This document shows, one piece after another, positions 51,005 through 60,248 of a DNA stretch of 64,000 nt (positions within the stretch are counted from its first letter, which is position 1; every line of letters starts with the position of its first letter). A program made the position numbers and the translations under genes. Source of the DNA: Pandoraea oxalativorans (GTDB taxonomy: Bacteria > Pseudomonadota > Gammaproteobacteria > Burkholderiales > Burkholderiaceae); contig NZ_CP011253.3 in assembly GCF_000972785.3 (NCBI RefSeq), positions 4,216,001-4,280,000 on the forward strand, read 5' to 3'. The notes beneath the pieces are model-generated. The model saw nothing but the letters and a program-made list of their open reading frames with translations, was not told the DNA's origin and ran no database searches.

Positions 51005-51877
51005 ATGAACTGGACAATAGAACAATTGCGCTACTTTGTGGCGGCAGCGGAGGACGGCTCGATATCCGCTGCCGCGCGTCGCATGGGGAAAGCCCAGTCG
51101 GCGGTGAGTACGGCGATTTCGCTGCTCGAGGCGGATTTGGGATTTGAACTATTCGACCGCAGCCGTCGGAATGCACGCCTCACCGATCAGGGCGAGGTGA
51201 TGTTGCTCGAAGCCAAGGAGTTGTTGCGGCAGGCCGAGGGGTTGAACCATCGGGCGAACGCGCTGGCGTTCGGCGAACAGCCTCAGTTGTCGCTGGCGCT
51301 GGACGAGGCGCTGCCGTATCAGGCCGTCAGCGAACTGGTGCGCGACCTCGCCTATCAATTCGCCTATCTCGAACTGACGCTCCTGAACGGCACCTCGACG
51401 GAAGTCGCCGAGTACGTGGAGAAGCAGCGCGCGGATATCGGCTTTCACGTCGACCGTGGGGCGATCTCGTCGGCGCTGGGCCACAAGTACATCGGCTCGG
51501 CTGTGCAGGGCGTATTTGTGGCGGGCGACCATCCGCTGGCCTATCGCGATCAGGTCACGCGCGGCGATCTCGCGAAATATCGTCAGCTTCTGTTGCAGAT
51601 GGACGACATCACGCCGCTGCAACTGAGCCCGTCGATCTGGCGCGCGGACAGCTCGTACGTCATCGCCAGCATGGTCGTGGACAAGCTTGGCTGGGCAGTG
51701 CTGCCCATCGATATTGCGGCGTACGAAGATCTTCATGAACTACGTTGCGACGATCTCGGTCTTCCGCAGTTGCCGGTGCGCATGCTGTGGCGGTTCGGTC
51801 GCGAACCCAACGATGTCATGCGCTGGTGCGAAGCGCGCTTCGGGGAATTGCTGCGGGCGAGTTCAAAGGGGACCTGA
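51005..51877 (+). CDS. LysR-family regulator, probable regulator of the RND pump
   Basis: 290 residues. HTH: IEQLRYFVAAAEDGSISAAARRMGKAQSAVSTAISLLEADLG. An in-frame TAA at 50993-50995 fixes the start at ATG 51005, yet there is no Shine-Dalgarno and a -10-like TATAAA lies immediately upstream, so the message may be leaderless or nearly so. Divergent arrangement with acrA-acrB-oprM-type genes suggests it governs the pump. Confidence 0.9.
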   Translation: MNWTIEQLRYFVAAAEDGSISAAARRMGKAQSAVSTAISLLEADLGFELFDRSRRNARLTDQGEVMLLEAKELLRQAEGLNHRANALAFGEQPQLSLALDEALPYQAVSELVRDLAYQFAYLELTLLNGTSTEVAEYVEKQRADIGFHVDRGAISSALGHKYIGSAVQGVFVAGDHPLAYRDQVTRGDLAKYRQLLLQMDDITPLQLSPSIWRADSSYVIASMVVDKLGWAVLPIDIAAYEDLHELRCDDLGLPQLPVRMLWRFGREPNDVMRWCEARFGELLRASSKGT

Positions 51878-51912
51878 AAACCATGCATGGCGCGGAAGCC
51901 GCGCGGGCAAGC

Positions 51913-52371
51913 CTAACGAGGTGACTTGCGCTGACGCGCCAGAAAGCGGTCCAGTTCACCGGCAAACGCCTTGCTGTCGCGCGGACTGAACGGGGCGGGA
52001 CCGCCGGTCTCGATCCCCGCGGTGCGCAACTGGTCCATCATGTCGCGCACGGAAAGGCGCTCCTTGATGTTCTCCGGCGTGAACCAGCTCCCGCGCGGGT
52101 CGAGCGCACGCCCGCCCATCTCGATGACCGCCGCCGCGAGCGGAATGTCCGCGGTAATCACCAGATCCCCCGCTTCGACCATCTCGACGATACGCGCGTC
52201 CGCCACATCGAACCCTGACGGCACCTGAATCGATCGGACGAACGGTGACGGCGGCGTGCGCAGAAACTGATTTGCCACCAGCGTGACCATCATTTCTTCA
52301 CGCTTGGCCGCGCGGAACAGGATTTCCTTGATGGCGGCGGGGCAGGCGTCGGCGTCGACTAGCACTTGCAT
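51913..52371 (-). CDS. yaiI: YaiI/YqxD family (UPF0178) protein
   Basis: 152 residues with the family signature [20 protein letters not shown] at the N-terminus, [18 protein letters not shown] and [20 protein letters not shown]. The fold is PIN-like with clustered aspartates (Asp7, Asp9), suggesting a nuclease-like site, but the function is unproven. It converges on the LysR gene with a 35-bp gap. Confidence 0.95.
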   Translation of the reverse strand: MQVLVDADACPAAIKEILFRAAKREEMMVTLVANQFLRTPPSPFVRSIQVPSGFDVADARIVEMVEAGDLVITADIPLAAAVIEMGGRALDPRGSWFTPENIKERLSVRDMMDQLRTAGIETGGPAPFSPRDSKAFAGELDRFLARQRKSPR

Positions 52372-52452
52372 TTCAGGTCACTTCCTCCAGAGAGGCGACC
52401 ATGATACGGCAACGCGAAGAGAATCTTTGTCGCTTTTATCGGATGCGGTAGC

Positions 52453-52529
52453 TGGCCTGCCCAGAGGGATTCGAACCCCCGACCGTCGGCTTAGAAGGCC
52501 GATGCTCTATCCAACTGAGCTATGGGCAG
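52453..52529 (-). tRNA. tRNA-Arg (anticodon TCT)
   Basis: 77 nt with encoded CCA. The acceptor CTGCCCA pairs with TGGGCAG, and the anticodon stem TCGGC / GCCGA encloses the loop CTTCTAA with anticodon TCT, reading AGA. It is the minor-codon arginine tRNA in this GC-rich genome. No integrase or attachment duplication is seen beside it. Confidence 0.96.
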
Positions 52530-52723
52530 TGCGTGATGGCGGCGATCGGATATCGCTGCCGGAGAGACCCGGGGGCTGCGCGCACGTGAAACGTGCGCCA
52601 CATCCGAGTAATCGACGATTATAGCGCACGTACAAGCCAGTTTCATACGCGGCGCTTCGGGACTTGTCCCCTTTGCGTGCCATCTCGTTCGCATCTAGAC
52701 TTCGAGTGTGGAGGAACGCGCTC

Positions 52724-53929
52724 ATGAACGAGATCGAACGCGAACAACGCTTTGGTGCGCACAACTACTCACCCCTGCCCGTCGTGCTCTCGCATGCCAA
52801 GGGCGTCTGGGTCTGGGACGTCGAGGGCAATCGCTATCTCGACATGATGAGCGCTTATTCCGCCGTCAGTCACGGGCACGCGCATCCGCGTCTCGTCGCC
52901 GCGCTCACCGCGCAGGCGCAGCGCCTCGCCGTCGTCTCCCGCGCCTTCTACACCGACCGTCTCGGCGCTTTTCTCGAACGCCTCTGCGACCTCACCACAC
53001 TGAGCGGCGCCCTGCCCATGAACACCGGCGCCGAAGCCGTCGAAACCGCCATCAAGGCGGCGCGCCGCTGGGGTTATAGCGTGAAGCGGATTCCCGCCGA
53101 ACGCGCCGAAATCATCGTCGCCGACGGCAATTTCCACGGACGCACCACCACCATCGTCGGCTTCTCGTCGGAACCCGCCTATCGCGCCGATTTCGGCCCG
53201 TTCGCGCCCGGCTTCATCCGCGTGCCGTATGGCGACATCGACGCCGTACGCGCCGCCATCACCCCCAACACCTGCGCCGTCCTGTTCGAAACCATTCAGG
53301 GCGAAGGCGGTATCGTCGTGCCGCCTGACGGCTTTCTTCGCGGACTGCGTCAACTGTGTACCGAGCAGAACGTCCTTATGCTGCTCGACGAAATTCAATC
53401 GGGTCTGGGGCGCACCGGCCGCTGGTTTGCCTATCAGCACGAAGGCATCGTGCCGGACGGCATCATGCTCGGCAAAGCCCTCGGAGGCGGCCTGCTGCCG
53501 GTGTCCGCCTTCGTCGCGCGACGCGACGTGATCGACCTGTTCGAGCCGGGCAGCCATGGCTCGACGTTCGGTGGCAACGCGCTGGCAGCCACCGTCGCAC
53601 TCGAAGCGCTCGACGTCATGGCCGACGAAGACCTGCCGGGCAGAAGTGCGGAGATGGGCGAATACCTGCTATCGCGCCTGCATGCGATTCATTCGCCATT
53701 GATTCGGGAAGTGCGCGGTCGCGGTCTGTGGGCAGGCATCGAAGTCGATCCGGCGCGGGCCGACGCTCACGACCTCTCGATGGGGATGCTGCGACGACGT
53801 GTCCTCGCCAAGGAAACCCGCGCGACGGTGCTGCGTCTCGCGCCGCCGCTCGTCATCGAACGCGCAGAGATCGACAGCTGTATCGCCGCGCTCAAGGCAG
53901 TACTTGCCGAAGCCGAAGGTCATCGCTGA
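52724..53929 (+). CDS. rocD: ornithine--oxo-acid aminotransferase
   Basis: 401 residues from ATG 52724 with GGAGGAA. Class III PLP aminotransferase: NYSPLPVVLSHAKGVWVWD, MNTGAEAVETAIKAARRWGY, FHGRTTTIVGFSS, LLDEIQSGLGRTGRW and the Schiff-base lysine in IMLGKALGGGLLPVS. It converts ornithine and a 2-oxo acid to glutamate semialdehyde and an amino acid, linking arginine and proline metabolism. It stands alone. Confidence 0.93.
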   Translation: MNEIEREQRFGAHNYSPLPVVLSHAKGVWVWDVEGNRYLDMMSAYSAVSHGHAHPRLVAALTAQAQRLAVVSRAFYTDRLGAFLERLCDLTTLSGALPMNTGAEAVETAIKAARRWGYSVKRIPAERAEIIVADGNFHGRTTTIVGFSSEPAYRADFGPFAPGFIRVPYGDIDAVRAAITPNTCAVLFETIQGEGGIVVPPDGFLRGLRQLCTEQNVLMLLDEIQSGLGRTGRWFAYQHEGIVPDGIMLGKALGGGLLPVSAFVARRDVIDLFEPGSHGSTFGGNALAATVALEALDVMADEDLPGRSAEMGEYLLSRLHAIHSPLIREVRGRGLWAGIEVDPARADAHDLSMGMLRRRVLAKETRATVLRLAPPLVIERAEIDSCIAALKAVLAEAEGHR

Positions 53930-53964
53930 TCCGGGCGCGCCACATGTCGAACATGTCGACCGTC

Positions 53965-54294
53965 TCAATGGGCAGACGACTTCGACCAGAGATTCATCAC
54001 CAGTACCCCGGCGATGATCAGCGCCATGCCGAGCAATGCCGGAGCGTCGAGCTTCTGCCCGAAGAGCACGCGTGACGCAATCGAGATGAGCACGATGCCC
54101 AGGCCCGACCACATCGCATAGGCGATGCCCACCGGAATCGTGCGCAGCGTGAGCGACAGCATGTAGAACGCGATGCCGTACCCGACGACGACCAGCGCTA
54201 CGGGACCCACGCGCGAGAAGCCATCGGAGGCCTTCAATGCCGACGTCGCAATCACCTCTGCCACGATTGCCACCAACAGGTACACGTACGCCAT
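53965..54294 (-). CDS. emrE: small multidrug resistance (SMR/EmrE) transporter
   Basis: 109 residues from ATG 54294 with AAAGGAG. Four helices; the essential glutamate sits in helix 1 ([16 protein letters not shown]), and the helix-3 segment [17 protein letters not shown] is typical of EmrE. It exports quaternary ammonium compounds as a dimer with dual topology. It converges on rocD with a 35-bp gap. Confidence 0.94.
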   Translation of the reverse strand: MAYVYLLVAIVAEVIATSALKASDGFSRVGPVALVVVGYGIAFYMLSLTLRTIPVGIAYAMWSGLGIVLISIASRVLFGQKLDAPALLGMALIIAGVLVMNLWSKSSAH

Positions 54295-54548
54295 CGACAC
54301 TCCTTTCGCTTTCGCGCTGCCCGGTTCAAGGCCGGTCATCTTAACCGACGGCCTTGCGCAGCGCCGCCCACGTCGAGCGTCCTCGTGCGCATGACCGCGC
54401 GAACGATGGCGTGTTCGTCCATCGCAAAAATCGCCTGCAAGAATGTCTTGCCAAAGCGCCCGACGCCGCGCTACAGTCGCCGTCACGGTGTGGCCAGCAC
54501 ACCGGCGTCGCTCGGACGGTTCCGGGCGCTTACGTTCCAGGGTTCAAC

Positions 54549-55766
54549 ATGTCCAGCTCTCAGGGCTCGCGCAGCTTTGCGCGCATCAATCGTCTTCCCC
54601 CGTACGTTTTCAACATCACCGCCGAACTGAAGATGGCCGCGCGCCGTCGTGGCGAAGACATCATCGATCTGTCGATGGGCAACCCCGATGGGGCCACGCC
54701 GCCGCATATCGTCAGCAAGCTCGTCGAAGTCGCACAACGTCCCGATACCCACGGCTATTCGACCTCGCGCGGTATTCCGCGTCTGCGTCGCGCCATCACC
54801 CACTGGTACAAGGACCGCTACGACGTCGAACTCGACCCGGAGCGAGAAGCCATCGTCACCATCGGGTCGAAGGAAGGCCTCGCCCACCTGATGCTCGCCA
54901 CGCTGGATCAGGGCGACACGGTGCTCGTGCCCAATCCGTCCTACCCGATTCACATCTACGGCGCGGTCATCGCCGGTGCGAACATCCGCTCCGTGCCGAT
55001 GACGCCCGGGATCGACTTCTTCACCGAACTCGAACGCGGCATTCGCGAGAGCCATCCGAAGCCCAAGATGGTGATCCTCGGCTTCCCGTCGAATCCCACG
55101 GCGCAATGCGTCGAACTGGAATTCTTCGAACGCGTCGTCGATCTTGCACGCAAGCACGACATTCTCGTGGTGCACGATCTGGCCTATGCCGACATCGTGT
55201 ATGACGGCTACAAAGCGCCGTCGATCATGCAGGTGCCCGGCGCGCAGGACGTCGCCGTCGAATTCTTCACGTTGTCCAAGAGCTACAACATGGCCGGCTG
55301 GCGTATCGGCTTCATGGTCGGTAATGCGGAACTGGTCGCAGCGCTCGCGCGCATCAAGAGCTATCACGACTACGGCACGTTCACGCCGGTTCAGGTCGCC
55401 GCCATTGCCGCACTCGAGGGCGATCAGACGTGCGTCGAGGAAATTCGCGAGCAGTACCAGCGCCGCCGCGACGTGCTCTACAAAGGACTGACGGAAGCGG
55501 GCTGGGCGGTCGATCTGCCGAAGGCGTCGATGTACATCTGGGCACGCATTCCCGAACCCTACCGCACGCTCGGCTCACTCGAATTCGCCAAGAAGCTGCT
55601 CGCGCAGGCGAAGGTGTCGGTCTCGCCAGGCATCGGCTTCGGCGAGTATGGCGACGAATACGTGCGCTTCGCGCTGATTGAAAACGAGTCGCGCATCCGT
55701 CAGGCGGTGCGCGGCATCAAGCACATGTTCCGTGAAGACGGATTGGTGCAGCCGGTCACCGCTTAA
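54549..55766 (+). CDS. alaC: glutamate-pyruvate (alanine) aminotransferase AlaC
   Basis: 405 residues from ATG 54549 with an AGGG site. Class I/II fold: [67 protein letters not shown] and the PLP-lysine in [16 protein letters not shown], all characteristic of AlaC/YfdZ. It makes alanine from pyruvate and glutamate. A strong terminator follows. Confidence 0.93.
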   Translation: MSSSQGSRSFARINRLPPYVFNITAELKMAARRRGEDIIDLSMGNPDGATPPHIVSKLVEVAQRPDTHGYSTSRGIPRLRRAITHWYKDRYDVELDPEREAIVTIGSKEGLAHLMLATLDQGDTVLVPNPSYPIHIYGAVIAGANIRSVPMTPGIDFFTELERGIRESHPKPKMVILGFPSNPTAQCVELEFFERVVDLARKHDILVVHDLAYADIVYDGYKAPSIMQVPGAQDVAVEFFTLSKSYNMAGWRIGFMVGNAELVAALARIKSYHDYGTFTPVQVAAIAALEGDQTCVEEIREQYQRRRDVLYKGLTEAGWAVDLPKASMYIWARIPEPYRTLGSLEFAKKLLAQAKVSVSPGIGFGEYGDEYVRFALIENESRIRQAVRGIKHMFREDGLVQPVTA

Positions 55767-55795
55767 GCACAACGGCATGCGCCGATCACGACGAA

Positions 55796-55826
55796 AAAGG
55801 GGGACGCATCGGATGCGTCCCCCTTT
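55796..55826. terminator. strong bidirectional intrinsic terminator
   Basis: A near-perfect stem AAAGGGGGACGCA / TGCGTCCCCCTTT with a 5-nt loop, A-rich before and T-rich after. It separates alaC from the convergent thiolase operon and serves both. Confidence 0.92.
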
Positions 55827-55850
55827 CGTTTTGCGCCGCCGCTCACACGC

Positions 55851-56273
55851 TCAGGCGGGCAACCACTCCTGCAACGTCACCTCGATGGTAATGAACGAGA
55901 GATTGCCGCCGCGCACGAAGCGTCCCGCGAACATGCGCCCCTCGGTGTCCGCCACCATGCCGTGCAGCATCGGCATGGCGCTTGCCGAATCCGCCCCCTT
56001 CGGGCGTGTATCGACCTCACCGAACACGTTGAGAATCTCCACCCCGGGGCCGTTCACCACCTGTTCGCGCCAGCCGTCGCCGGCGCGAAACGCCAGCCTC
56101 GCATCGATCAGACTCCCCACTGCGCCACGCACGATCGCGCGCGCAATCGCATGCTCGGCGCACAGCGCCTCGATGCTTTCCGTCAGATCCTGATTCGGCT
56201 TCAGGCGCGCCACCACCAACCTGCCCAATGTGCCATTTTCGATGGCGACGGGAACATCCAGCGCGACGCTCAT
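55851..56273 (-). CDS. DUF296/PPC-domain protein, copy B (altered metal site)
   Basis: 140 residues from ATG 56273. It has the PPC (DUF296) trimeric domain layout: VARLKPNQDLTESIEALCAEHAIARAIVRGAVGSLIDARLAF, then MPMLHGMVADTEGRMFAGRFV. In many prokaryotic PPC proteins a His-x-His and a downstream GGH bind a metal; here the second His is Gly and GGH is AGR, so the site is incomplete. The start overlaps the stop of copy A by 4 bp. It is the last gene of the thiolase operon. Confidence 0.82.
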   Translation of the reverse strand: MSVALDVPVAIENGTLGRLVVARLKPNQDLTESIEALCAEHAIARAIVRGAVGSLIDARLAFRAGDGWREQVVNGPGVEILNVFGEVDTRPKGADSASAMPMLHGMVADTEGRMFAGRFVRGGNLSFITIEVTLQEWLPA

Positions 56274-56806
56274 GACAGTTCTCCCGCCACCGGGCGCAAC
56301 AGGTGGAACCGTGTCTCCTCGTCGTCGCCCGTCACGTATCCACCGTGCGCAAAGAGACACAGACGAATCACCACCGGTTCGTCTCCGGCCCACGTGTGAT
56401 CGAGAATCAGATGCCCGCCATGCAGCTCGCCCGACGGATCGGAAAAGCCCGCATGGCAGTGCATCAGCGTCGCGCCGTCGGCCGTTCGGCCCACGGTAAT
56501 CGCGCCGCCGATCAGATCGACTTCGCGCGTCTCGTCGACCGGCTCACCATAGCCGAAGGGACGATCCGCATCCGTCGTGTTCTCGATCATGTGGTACCGC
56601 AGACCTCGCGCGGTCCCCGCACAGAAACGCCCGACGCCGCCGCCGTACGCATAGCGGGATAACGCCGCGCGTAAAGCCTCGCCGAGATTGGCACCGGTCC
56701 GGATCGTCACGCGCAGTTCGTGCTGCCCGCTCAACACGCAGTCTTCCACACGGGGTAACGTGGGGGCGCCTGCATGTCGATAGACCCGTGAAAGCGCAGG
56801 TTTCAT
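56270..56806 (-). CDS. DUF296/PPC-domain protein, copy A (intact metal site)
   Basis: 178 residues from ATG 56806, which overlaps the stop of the ligase gene in an ATGA. The PPC domain is present with RTGANLGEALRAALSRYAYGGGVGRFCAG and the complete metal-type motif LMHCHAGFSDPSGELHGGHL (His-Cys-His and Gly-Gly-His). A conserved FGYGEPVDETREVDLIGG segment lies between. The biochemical activity of such operon-borne DUF296 proteins is not established. Coupling to acyl-CoA ligase and thiolase suggests a catabolic lyase or carrier role. Confidence 0.82.
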   Translation of the reverse strand: MKPALSRVYRHAGAPTLPRVEDCVLSGQHELRVTIRTGANLGEALRAALSRYAYGGGVGRFCAGTARGLRYHMIENTTDADRPFGYGEPVDETREVDLIGGAITVGRTADGATLMHCHAGFSDPSGELHGGHLILDHTWAGDEPVVIRLCLFAHGGYVTGDDEETRFHLLRPVAGELS

Positions 56807-58380
56807 AGTCGATAGTCTCCTTGCTCTTCGAGCATCGTCTTGATTTGCTTCTTCACGATCTTGCCGTAGCCCGATTTGGGCATGGCACTCCAGAACACGA
56901 AGCGACGCGGCCACTTGTAGCGGGCAATACGCGCTTCGAGATGTCCGAGCAGTTCATCGGCCTGTGCGGCCATGCCTTCCCGGGCGACCACCACCGCGAG
57001 CCCGCTCTCGCCCCACTTGGGGTCGGGCACGCCAAGCACCGCGCACTCCGACACGCACGGATGCGTGAGCAGCGCTTCCTCGATCTCACGCGGGTAGACG
57101 TTCGAGCCACCCGAGATGTACATGTCCGACGCCCGGCCCGTGATGTACAGGAATCCCTGCGCATCCACATGGCCTAGGTCGCCGGTGTGGAACCAGTCGT
57201 CCTTGAACGCCTTGGCGTTGGCGTCCGGATTGTTGTGATACCCCATGAAGACGGCCGGACCGCGCACGCAGATTTCGCCCGACGCGAACGCCGGTTGACG
57301 CTGCCCCTGCTCGTCCAGAATCGCCACCTCCATACCCGTGCGCGGCACCCCGCACGTGCCGACGCGCGCATCGGGCGCATCGTCGTCATCGCTGTGCAGC
57401 CACGGCGGCAACACCGTGATGTTGCCCGTCACCTCGCCCAGTCCGTAGTACTGCACCAGTACGCGGCCCAGCTTCTGCAACGCGTACTTCTGATCGGCGC
57501 GATACATCGGCGCGCCCGCGTAGATTACGAAGCGCAGCGAGCTATGGTCGTAGCGGTCCACCGTCGGATCTTCCACCAGCATCTTGACGATGGTCGGCAC
57601 CGTGAACATGTTGTCGACCCGGTGACGCTCGATGGCCTGCCAGACCTGTTCCGCGTCCATCTTCTCGCCCGGCAGCAACACGCTGGCCGCACCGCGTGCC
57701 GTGTTGACGATGGCGTGAATGCCCGCGCCATGCGACAAGGGGGCAACGACCATCGAGCGGCTGCGATACGTAATGCCGGGCATCAGATCGGCCAGATGGT
57801 TGGTGACGACGAACGCCATCTGCCCGTGCGAGAGCACGCCCGCCTTCGGATGGCCGGTCGTGCCCGAGGTGTAGAAGAACCACAGCGGATCTTCGTATTC
57901 GACTTCCTCCTCGTAACCCTGAGCCCCCATGTGTTCGGCAACGAGTGTCTCGTAATGCAACTCGCCCGCGCGCGGTGCGCCGAGGGCGATGACGTGGCGC
58001 AATGCGGGCGACGCCGCACGCACCGCATCGACGTGGCCTTCGAAACCCGCGTCATAAATCATCACGCAAGCGCCGCTCGACTGCCCCAGATACGCCGCCT
58101 CGGGGGCGGTGATGCGGAAGTTCGTCGGCACCCACACGGCCCCGAGGCGAAACGCGATCCATGCGCTCTCGAAAATCGGCAGGTTGTTACGCGAATGCAC
58201 GAGCAACTTGTCGCCCTTCTTCACGCCGAGCTTGCGCAGCGCGTCGACCACAGCGTTCACGCGGGCATCGATCTCGCCCCACGTCGTGACGTTCTCGCCG
58301 ACGATCAGCCCGGGTTCGTCCGGGTGCCGCCGCGCGACGTCGGCCAACATCCGGCCGAGGTTCATGACCTTCTTGAGCAT
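56803..58380 (-). CDS. AMP-forming acyl-CoA synthetase
   Basis: 525 residues. ANL superfamily motifs are complete: P-loop FFYTSGTTGHPKAGVLSH, YYGLGEVTGNI, WFHTGDLGHVDAQGFLYITGR and the C-terminal catalytic lysine region PKSGYGKIVKKQ. It activates an organic acid to its CoA thioester with ATP. The exact acid is unknown; length and motifs fit medium-chain or aromatic-acid ligases. It lies 28 bp after the thiolase gene. Confidence 0.93.
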   Translation of the reverse strand: MLKKVMNLGRMLADVARRHPDEPGLIVGENVTTWGEIDARVNAVVDALRKLGVKKGDKLLVHSRNNLPIFESAWIAFRLGAVWVPTNFRITAPEAAYLGQSSGACVMIYDAGFEGHVDAVRAASPALRHVIALGAPRAGELHYETLVAEHMGAQGYEEEVEYEDPLWFFYTSGTTGHPKAGVLSHGQMAFVVTNHLADLMPGITYRSRSMVVAPLSHGAGIHAIVNTARGAASVLLPGEKMDAEQVWQAIERHRVDNMFTVPTIVKMLVEDPTVDRYDHSSLRFVIYAGAPMYRADQKYALQKLGRVLVQYYGLGEVTGNITVLPPWLHSDDDDAPDARVGTCGVPRTGMEVAILDEQGQRQPAFASGEICVRGPAVFMGYHNNPDANAKAFKDDWFHTGDLGHVDAQGFLYITGRASDMYISGGSNVYPREIEEALLTHPCVSECAVLGVPDPKWGESGLAVVVAREGMAAQADELLGHLEARIARYKWPRRFVFWSAMPKSGYGKIVKKQIKTMLEEQGDYRL

Positions 58381-58408
58381 TTCTCGTCTCCTTGATGGCC
58401 CGGCACGC

Positions 58409-59575
58409 TTAGCGCGCTTCGAGAATGCTCACGTAGTTCGCCACGGCCGCGCCGCCCATGTTGAAGACGCCCGCCAGCTTCGCATCGGGAATCTGCATGT
58501 CGCCCGCCGTCCCCGTCAGTTGCATCGCCGCCATCACGTGCATCGACACACCGGTCGCGCCCACCGGATGCCCCTTCGCCTTCAGACCGCCCGACGGATT
58601 CACCGGCAGCAGGCCGTTCTTTTCCGTCAACCCTTCGGCCAGGACACTCGCACCCTGTCCCGGCTTGGCCAGCCCCATGGCTTCGTATTCGATGAGCTCG
58701 GCGATGGTGAAGCAGTCATGCGTCTCGACCAGCGACAGATCCTTCAGCGACACCCCGGCCACACCCAGCGCCTGACGCCACGCATGCTGACCGCCTTCGA
58801 ACGCCAGCGGGTCGCGTCGCGAGAGGGGCAGATAGTCGTTGACCTGCACGGCCGCGCGGAAACCGACCGCCTTGGGCATGCTGCGTGCGACATCTGCCTT
58901 GGAGATGACCAGCGCAGCCGCACCGTCCGACACCATCGAGCAGTCGGTGCGCTTGAGCGGACCGGCCACGAACGGGTTCTTCTCGGAGACGTTGCGGCAG
59001 AAGTCGTAACCGAAGTCGCGACGCATATGCGCATACGGATTGACCGAGCCGTTGCGGTGGTTCTTCGCCGCAATGCGCGCGAGCGCGTCGGATTGATCGC
59101 CGTAGCGCTCGAAGTAGGCCTGCGCGATGGTGCCGAACACGCCCGCGAAGCCACCGGGAATGCCAGCCTCCTCACGCGCATACGAACACTTGAGCAGCAC
59201 TTCGCCGACCTGTGGCGTGGCGAGTTCGGTCATCTTCTCGAAGCCGATCACGAGCACATGGGTGGCTTTGCCCGCTTCGATGGATTGCAGCCCGCCATGT
59301 ACGGCGGCGGAACCGGTCGCGCACGCATTTTCGTAGCGCGTGGCGGGTTTGAAACGCAGGCCGGGGATGCGGTTGAAGATGAGCGACGACGGGAAGTCCT
59401 GATACAGGAAGCCGCCGTTGAAGGTACCGACGTGGATGGAATCGATCTGTTCGGGCGAGAGGCCCGCATCGTCGAGGGCGGCCTGGGCGACGTCGGCCAG
59501 CAGGACCTCGGCGTCGACGTTATCGAGTTTGCCGAACTGGGAGTGGGCCCAGCCGGTAAGGCATGCAGCAACCAT
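58409..59575 (-). CDS. thiolase-family acetyl-CoA acyltransferase (SCPx-like)
   Basis: 388 residues from ATG 59575 with GGAGA. The active-site Cys is in RYENACATGSAAVHGG and the catalytic His in GGLKAKGHPVGATGVS. The usual C-terminal Cys of degradative thiolases (C-x-G) is replaced by NMGG in VFNMGGAAVANYVS, as in SCP-x-type thiolases. Such enzymes cleave or condense branched or steroid-like acyl-CoAs. The companion DUF35 protein that often accompanies them is absent; two DUF296 genes occupy the operon instead. It is the first gene after the sigma-54 promoter at 59616-59632. Confidence 0.9.
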   Translation of the reverse strand: MVAACLTGWAHSQFGKLDNVDAEVLLADVAQAALDDAGLSPEQIDSIHVGTFNGGFLYQDFPSSLIFNRIPGLRFKPATRYENACATGSAAVHGGLQSIEAGKATHVLVIGFEKMTELATPQVGEVLLKCSYAREEAGIPGGFAGVFGTIAQAYFERYGDQSDALARIAAKNHRNGSVNPYAHMRRDFGYDFCRNVSEKNPFVAGPLKRTDCSMVSDGAAALVISKADVARSMPKAVGFRAAVQVNDYLPLSRRDPLAFEGGQHAWRQALGVAGVSLKDLSLVETHDCFTIAELIEYEAMGLAKPGQGASVLAEGLTEKNGLLPVNPSGGLKAKGHPVGATGVSMHVMAAMQLTGTAGDMQIPDAKLAGVFNMGGAAVANYVSILEAR

Positions 59576-59615
59576 GAAGTGTCTCCGGAAAATTGGGGTC
59601 ATCCAGACTCCGGTG

Positions 59616-59632
59616 AGCAATTTCGATGCCAG
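59616..59632 (-). promoter_or_regulatory. sigma-54 promoter for the thiolase operon
   Basis: CTGGCATCGAAATTGCT on the minus strand has the TGGCA-N6-TTGC pattern with GG and GC at -24/-12 and correct spacing. Predicted start near 59605, about 30 nt before the thiolase ATG and its GGAGA site. Confidence 0.78.
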
Positions 59633-59854
59633 ATCCTTGCAAGGCGCGAGTACACGGGCAGCGCAACGCCTGATCTGTCACGTCGACGGCCCGGTCAGTC
59701 GTCGTTGCGAGGTCGTTCCCTTGCTGCGCTTGTGGCGCCTATGCAATTGACGCAAGCGTAAAGCGGGAGCCGCTGGCCCATCAAGTGAATTCTGAAGCCC
59801 ACCGGATGAAGAAAATTTGCTGTGCCGCAGCAATGCCCGGCATGCCGAAATGCG

Positions 59855-59933
59855 TGCGACACCTGTCGCACCGGGCGTGGCGGCATTTGCGACAGGTGTC
59901 GCAACGCGTCGGCGAAATGCGACAGGTGTCACA
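59855..59933. promoter_or_regulatory. triple palindrome, probable shared sigma-54 enhancer
   Basis: Three 16-bp copies of TGCGACA-NN-TGTCGCA lie at 59855-59870 (perfect), 59888-59903 (perfect) and 59918-59933 (one mismatch). Centres are 33 and 30 bp apart, about three helical turns. They lie roughly 225-300 bp from the leftward -24 box and 190-270 bp from the rightward one. This is the geometry of upstream activating sequences for an AAA+ sigma-54 activator. Confidence 0.78.
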
Positions 59934-60120
59934 CCCGCATGTTTGCTGTGTCCGGGCGAGCCTCGCACGCGCAGCAAGACGCGCCGTGCCCCGCCAGCGT
60001 CGCGCACGCCTGTTGCGCCTGATGAAAGGCCCAAGCGGGGCGCACGGTCCACGCGCAGCACCGCCTTCGGGAATTCACTGATGCTTAACAACGTAAGGGT
60101 TTTCCCGTTCGGATGCCGAA

Positions 60121-60137
60121 CTGGCATTCGATTTGCG
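60121..60137 (+). promoter_or_regulatory. sigma-54 promoter for the TRAP operon
   Basis: CTGGCATTCGATTTGCG has TGGCA-N6-TTGC with GG (60123-60124) and GC (60135-60136) at the right spacing. The predicted start near 60148 leaves a leader of about 100 nt before the TRAP binding-protein gene. Confidence 0.78.
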
Positions 60138-60248
60138 TAAGATTAGCCAGCCACTTTTTCGAGTTGGCCGGGACGCTGCATCGCAGCACGCTTGCACGCC
60201 CCGAGCTTCAGACGCAGTCACCAAACCAATAATCAGGAGACATGCAGT

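Noticed and set aside
52453..52529. tRNA-Arg as an integration site
   Set aside because: No integrase and no duplicated 3' tRNA end found in the flanks.
60164..60180. Alternative sigma-54-like sequence TTGGCCGGGACGCTGCA before the TRAP genes
   Set aside because: Correct -24/-12 spacing but mismatches in both elements; 60121-60137 fits much better.
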